A stretch of 64,000 nt of DNA, from positions 20,195 through 84,194 of the forward strand of contig NZ_LGQZ01000015.1 in NCBI RefSeq assembly GCF_003116015.1. The letters are read 5' to 3'. Source of the DNA: Azospirillum sp. TSO22-1 (GTDB lineage Bacteria; Pseudomonadota; Alphaproteobacteria; Azospirillales; Azospirillaceae). Numbering within the stretch: the stretch's first letter is position 1; each line of letters opens with the position of its first letter. The notes under the pieces are model-generated. The model made no database searches, had not been told where the DNA came from, and worked only from the letters and a program-made list of their open reading frames with translations. This document shows positions 61,236 to 64,000 of the stretch, one piece after another. A program made the position numbers and the translations under genes.

Positions 61236-64000
61236 ATGACCCTGGCGAACGCCTTCTTCGTCGCCCCGAACGGCAACGACTCCTGGTCCGGCCGGCTCGA
61301 CGCGCCGAACGCGGACGGCACCGACGGCCCCTTCGCCAGCCTGGAGCGCGCGCGCGACGCCATGCGCGCGGGCGCCGTCAAGACCACCTACGTGCGCGGC
61401 GGCACCTACCGGCTGGGCGCCACGCTGGAGCTGACCGCCGCCGACAACGGCGTGCGCATCGAGGGCTATTCGGGCGAGACGCCGGTGATCAGCGGCGGCG
61501 AGCGCGTCACCGGCTTCGTCGCCGAGGGCGACGGCCGCTATTCCGCGGCGGTGGCGCGGCCCACCGACCTCGACCTCGCCATCGGCGGCGTGCGGCAGAA
61601 GGTGGCGCAGAGCGGCGACTGGAACGCTGGCGACCCGCATTCGGGCTGGCTGGTGCTCGACCAGGCGGCCTCCGGGCCGAGCACGACGGCGATCCGCTAC
61701 CGCGGCGGCGACGTCGACCCGGCGCTGCTCCAGGCCGGGCTGAAGATCCAGACCTTCAGCACCGACCGGCTGGCCGACGGCATCGCCGCCGTCGCCGACA
61801 TCGACGCCGCCAGCCAGACCATCCGCTTCCAGCAGGCCGTCCAGTACGCGCCGAAGACCGGCGGCACCTACCGGCTGCTCAACGCCCCGGCGCTGATCCG
61901 CGACGCCGGGGAGTTCGCGTGGCGGGCGTCCGACGGCCGCCTCGTCGTCAAGCCGCAGGACGCCGGCGCGCTGCTGGCGGAGGGCGCGGTGGTGCCGCGG
62001 CTCGGCACGCTGGTGGTGCTCAACGGCGCCGGCGGGGTCACGCTCAGCGGCCTGAGCTTCGCCGACGGCACTTGGAACGGCGCCGCGCTGTCGCTGAACG
62101 GCGGCGGCGGCAACACCGTCACCCGCAACGGCTTCGCCAACGTCGGCACGGCGATCCGCCTGACCGGCTCCTCCGGCAACACGATCACCGCCAACCGGAT
62201 GGAGAGCCTGGGCGCCAACGGCGTCGAGCTGACCTACGGCAGCAACGCCAACCTGGTCGATTCCAACGCCATCGCCGGCATCGGCCGGATCACCAAGCGC
62301 GTCGCCGCGGTGATGGCCTACGGCGTGGCCGACAACACCGTCAGCCACAACGCCATCTCCGACAGCCCGGGCTACGGCATCTCGTTCAAGAACTGGGACG
62401 GCGGCACCGTCAACACCGGCAACCGGATCCTCTACAACCGCATCACCGACACCGGCCGCGAGACCGCCGACACCGCCGCCATCGAGGTGCTCGGCCGCTC
62501 CGACATCGACACCCGCATGACGATCCTCGGCAACTGGATCGACGGCGTCGGCGGGCTGGCCACCGACGGCAACGGCGGCTGGATCGACCGGCACAAGAGC
62601 TTCGGCATCTACCTGGACGACCAGGCCAACGGCATCAGCGTCCGCGACAACTTCATCCGCAACACCGGCTGGGCCAGCGTCTTCATCCACGGCGGCGACA
62701 ACAACGACGTCCAGAACAACATCGCCGTCACCGCCAACCCCGGCGAGCGCTTCCTGCGCCTGGAATGGCAGCCGACCGCCGGCGACGCCGGCCGGCCGCG
62801 CAACAACACCATCGTGCGCAACGTCGTCCAGTCCTCGACCGGCGGCGACTACTGGACCCTGTACACGCCGGGCAACTTCCAGCTCGACGGCAACCTGGTC
62901 AGCGGCGGGCGGCGCTACGGCGCCAACGACCGCAACGACGACCCGGGCTTCATCGACGTCGCCGCCGGCGACTTCCGCCTGCGCGCCGGCTCGGCCGCGG
63001 CGGCGCTCGGCATCCACGACCTCGACTGGGAGCAGATGGGGCGGTTCGGCGTCCCGGCCGCGCCGACCGCCGTGCCGCCGACCGCGCCCGCCTCCTTCGA
63101 CCCGCTCGCCTATCTGGCGGCCAACCCCGACCTGATGGCGGCCTTCGGCACCGACACCGCCGCCGCCACGCAGCACTACCTGCAATACGGCCGCGCCGAG
63201 GGGCGCGGCACGACCTTCGACGCCCTCTCCTACGTCGCCGCCTACGGCGACCTCGCGGCGGCCTTCGGCACCGACACGGCGGCGGCGATGCGCCACTACA
63301 TCCAGAGCGGCCGCATCGAGGGGCGCAGCCCGGCGTTCGACGCCGGCGCCTACCTGGCGTCCTACGGCGACCTCGCGGCGGCCTTCGGCGGCGACCTCGC
63401 CGCGGCGGCGCGCCACTACATCCAGTACGGCCGCCTCGAAGGGCGCGGCGTGCGTCTGGCCGGCACCGCCGCCGCCAACTGGCTGCAGGGCGGCGCCGGC
63501 AACGATGCGCTGACCGGCGGCGGCGGCGACGACACGCTGGACGGCGGCGCCGGGCTGGACTGGGTGACGCTGGGCGACGCCGGCGGCACCGTCCTGGTGA
63601 CGGCCGCGGAGACGCTGCGCGGCGGCGCCGGCATCGACGCGGTCCGGCTGGGCGGCACCGGCAACGCGGTCTTGGTGGCGCGCATCGAGGACCTCGCCGG
63701 CTCGGCCGGCGGCGACTGGGTGACGCTGACCGACCTCGGCCATACCATGACCGTCACCGGGGTCGAGACGCTGCGCGGCGGCGCCGGCGCCGACGTCATC
63801 ACGCTGGGCGGCGTCGGCAACGCCGTGATCATGGCGGCCATCGACACGCTGACCGGCTCCACGGGGGGCGACTGGATCACCCTGTCCAACCTGGGCAGCA
63901 CCATGACGGTGACCGGCGTCGAGACGCTGCGCGGCGGCGCCGGCAACGACGTCGTCACGCTCGGCGGCAACGGCAACGCCATGATCATGGCCGCCGTGGA
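61236..64000 (+). CDS. Right-handed beta-helix protein with 40- and 26-residue C-terminal repeats, 3'-truncated by the window
   Basis: The frame is open from ATG 61236 to the window end (921 codons so far); GAGAAAGG lies 11 bases upstream. Residues 1 to about 610 look like a DUF1565/pectate-lyase-type beta-helix: AFFVAPNGNDSWSGRLDAPN at the start, PFASLERARDAM, then many NxI/V turns (GNTVTRNGFANVG, GNTITANRMESLG, DNTVSHNAISDSP). Three 40-residue repeats follow (621-740), then RTX-like turns (GGAGNDAL, GGGGDDTL) and five and a half 26-residue units like those of the protease at 54203. No signal peptide, so type I secretion is likely. Activity could be lyase, epimerase or binding. A weak promoter-like TTGTCA (61135-61140) lies upstream in an AT-rich patch. 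Confidence 0.85.
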   Translation, partial: MTLANAFFVAPNGNDSWSGRLDAPNADGTDGPFASLERARDAMRAGAVKTTYVRGGTYRLGATLELTAADNGVRIEGYSGETPVISGGERVTGFVAEGDGRYSAAVARPTDLDLAIGGVRQKVAQSGDWNAGDPHSGWLVLDQAASGPSTTAIRYRGGDVDPALLQAGLKIQTFSTDRLADGIAAVADIDAASQTIRFQQAVQYAPKTGGTYRLLNAPALIRDAGEFAWRASDGRLVVKPQDAGALLAEGAVVPRLGTLVVLNGAGGVTLSGLSFADGTWNGAALSLNGGGGNTVTRNGFANVGTAIRLTGSSGNTITANRMESLGANGVELTYGSNANLVDSNAIAGIGRITKRVAAVMAYGVADNTVSHNAISDSPGYGISFKNWDGGTVNTGNRILYNRITDTGRETADTAAIEVLGRSDIDTRMTILGNWIDGVGGLATDGNGGWIDRHKSFGIYLDDQANGISVRDNFIRNTGWASVFIHGGDNNDVQNNIAVTANPGERFLRLEWQPTAGDAGRPRNNTIVRNVVQSSTGGDYWTLYTPGNFQLDGNLVSGGRRYGANDRNDDPGFIDVAAGDFRLRAGSAAAALGIHDLDWEQMGRFGVPAAPTAVPPTAPASFDPLAYLAANPDLMAAFGTDTAAATQHYLQYGRAEGRGTTFDALSYVAAYGDLAAAFGTDTAAAMRHYIQSGRIEGRSPAFDAGAYLASYGDLAAAFGGDLAAAARHYIQYGRLEGRGVRLAGTAAANWLQGGAGNDALTGGGGDDTLDGGAGLDWVTLGDAGGTVLVTAAETLRGGAGIDAVRLGGTGNAVLVARIEDLAGSAGGDWVTLTDLGHTMTVTGVETLRGGAGADVITLGGVGNAVIMAAIDTLTGSTGGDWITLSNLGSTMTVTGVETLRGGAGNDVVTLGGNGNAMIMAAV
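63096..63455 (+). repeat. Three 120-bp coding repeats (40-residue units)
   Basis: Units start at residues 621, 661 and 701 of the beta-helix protein with FD and share AYLA..(N/Y).DL.AAFGTD, AA..HY(L/I)Q.GR and EGR. Each is exactly 40 residues. This module is absent from the protease at 54203. Confidence 0.9.
63543..64000 (+). repeat. 26-residue coding repeats, cut by the window end
   Basis: Five full units and part of a sixth of the same 78-bp repeat as at 55232-56317. The first unit (GGAGLDWVTLGDAGGTV) matches the first unit of the protease array almost exactly, showing that the two C-terminal modules are homologous in register. Confidence 0.92.

Noticed and set aside
61161..63743. A long minus-strand open frame of 860 codons at the window end
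   Set aside because: It is a high-GC shadow of the plus-strand beta-helix gene; the translation is Val/Gly/Ala/Arg-rich repeats without motifs, while the plus strand gives NxI/V beta-helix turns and RTX-like repeats.

Overview
The window is very GC-rich, nearly all coding, and reads as an alphaproteobacterial chromosome or megaplasmid segment. Azospirillum or a close relative (Rhodospirillales) is my best guess. The reasons are composition, the repeated TPR glycosyltransferases of O-GlcNAc-transferase type, and the RTX-like secreted proteins with 40-residue 'AYL..(N/Y).DL..AFG' repeats. This is inference from style, not a database match. About 50 genes are supported and almost all serve glycan building, decoration, export or secretion, so the region is a surface-polysaccharide and/or glycoprotein (for example flagellin) glycosylation island.

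Layout. (1) 2-9172, rightward: a truncated nucleotide-sugar-dehydrogenase homologue, two SDR sugar enzymes, a methyltransferase, a split transketolase, a TPR/OGT-type glycosyltransferase and a GT4 enzyme, ending in a hairpin shared with the convergent neighbour. (2) 9194-16130: an intact UDP-sugar dehydrogenase (leftward), two overlapping OGT-type genes (rightward), and GT2 and GT17 enzymes (leftward). (3) 16380-22099, rightward: phosphoheptose-isomerase-like SIS protein, GmhB-like phosphatase, transaldolase and epimerase, then a 918-residue GT4-TPR-GT9-like fusion. (4) 22205-26548: a tightly overlapping operon of radical SAM/SPASM, AAC(3)-type acetyltransferase, TPR-TIGR04372-type glycosyltransferase and Nudix hydrolase, behind a good sigma70-like promoter. 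(5) 26595-26896: an array of about ten consecutive hairpins. (6) 26895-36660: mostly leftward glycosyltransferases plus a rightward sulfotransferase-like gene and a small protein with exact 18-residue repeats. (7) 37123-45709, rightward: a Wzm/Wzt-type ABC exporter, DUF4214-like protein, GT2, C-methyltransferase (with a clear intrinsic terminator), methyltransferase, GDP-fucose synthase and GT4. (8) 45732-52868: TPR-carbamoyltransferase fusion, GT4, an orphan small protein, another OGT-type gene, and a methyltransferase. (9) 52888-64000: acyltransferase, serralysin-type metalloprotease, formyltransferase, two FkbM methyltransferases, GT2, a GT-like protein, and a beta-helix protein running off the window end.

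How it fits together. The SDRs, dehydrogenases, transketolase/transaldolase/SIS/HAD set and fcl would supply unusual activated sugars. The many glycosyltransferases assemble them. Methyl-, acetyl-, formyl-, carbamoyl- and sulfo-transferases decorate them, and the ABC pair exports at least one polymer. The TPR-containing transferases are candidates for protein glycosylation. The protease and the beta-helix protein have unrelated N-terminal domains but share a C-terminal module of 26-residue repeats, each beginning with one RTX-like turn, and both look like type I secretion substrates. This shared module, the hairpin array, and the first operon (two adjacent sugar enzymes lacking standard catalytic residues) are the most unusual things here.
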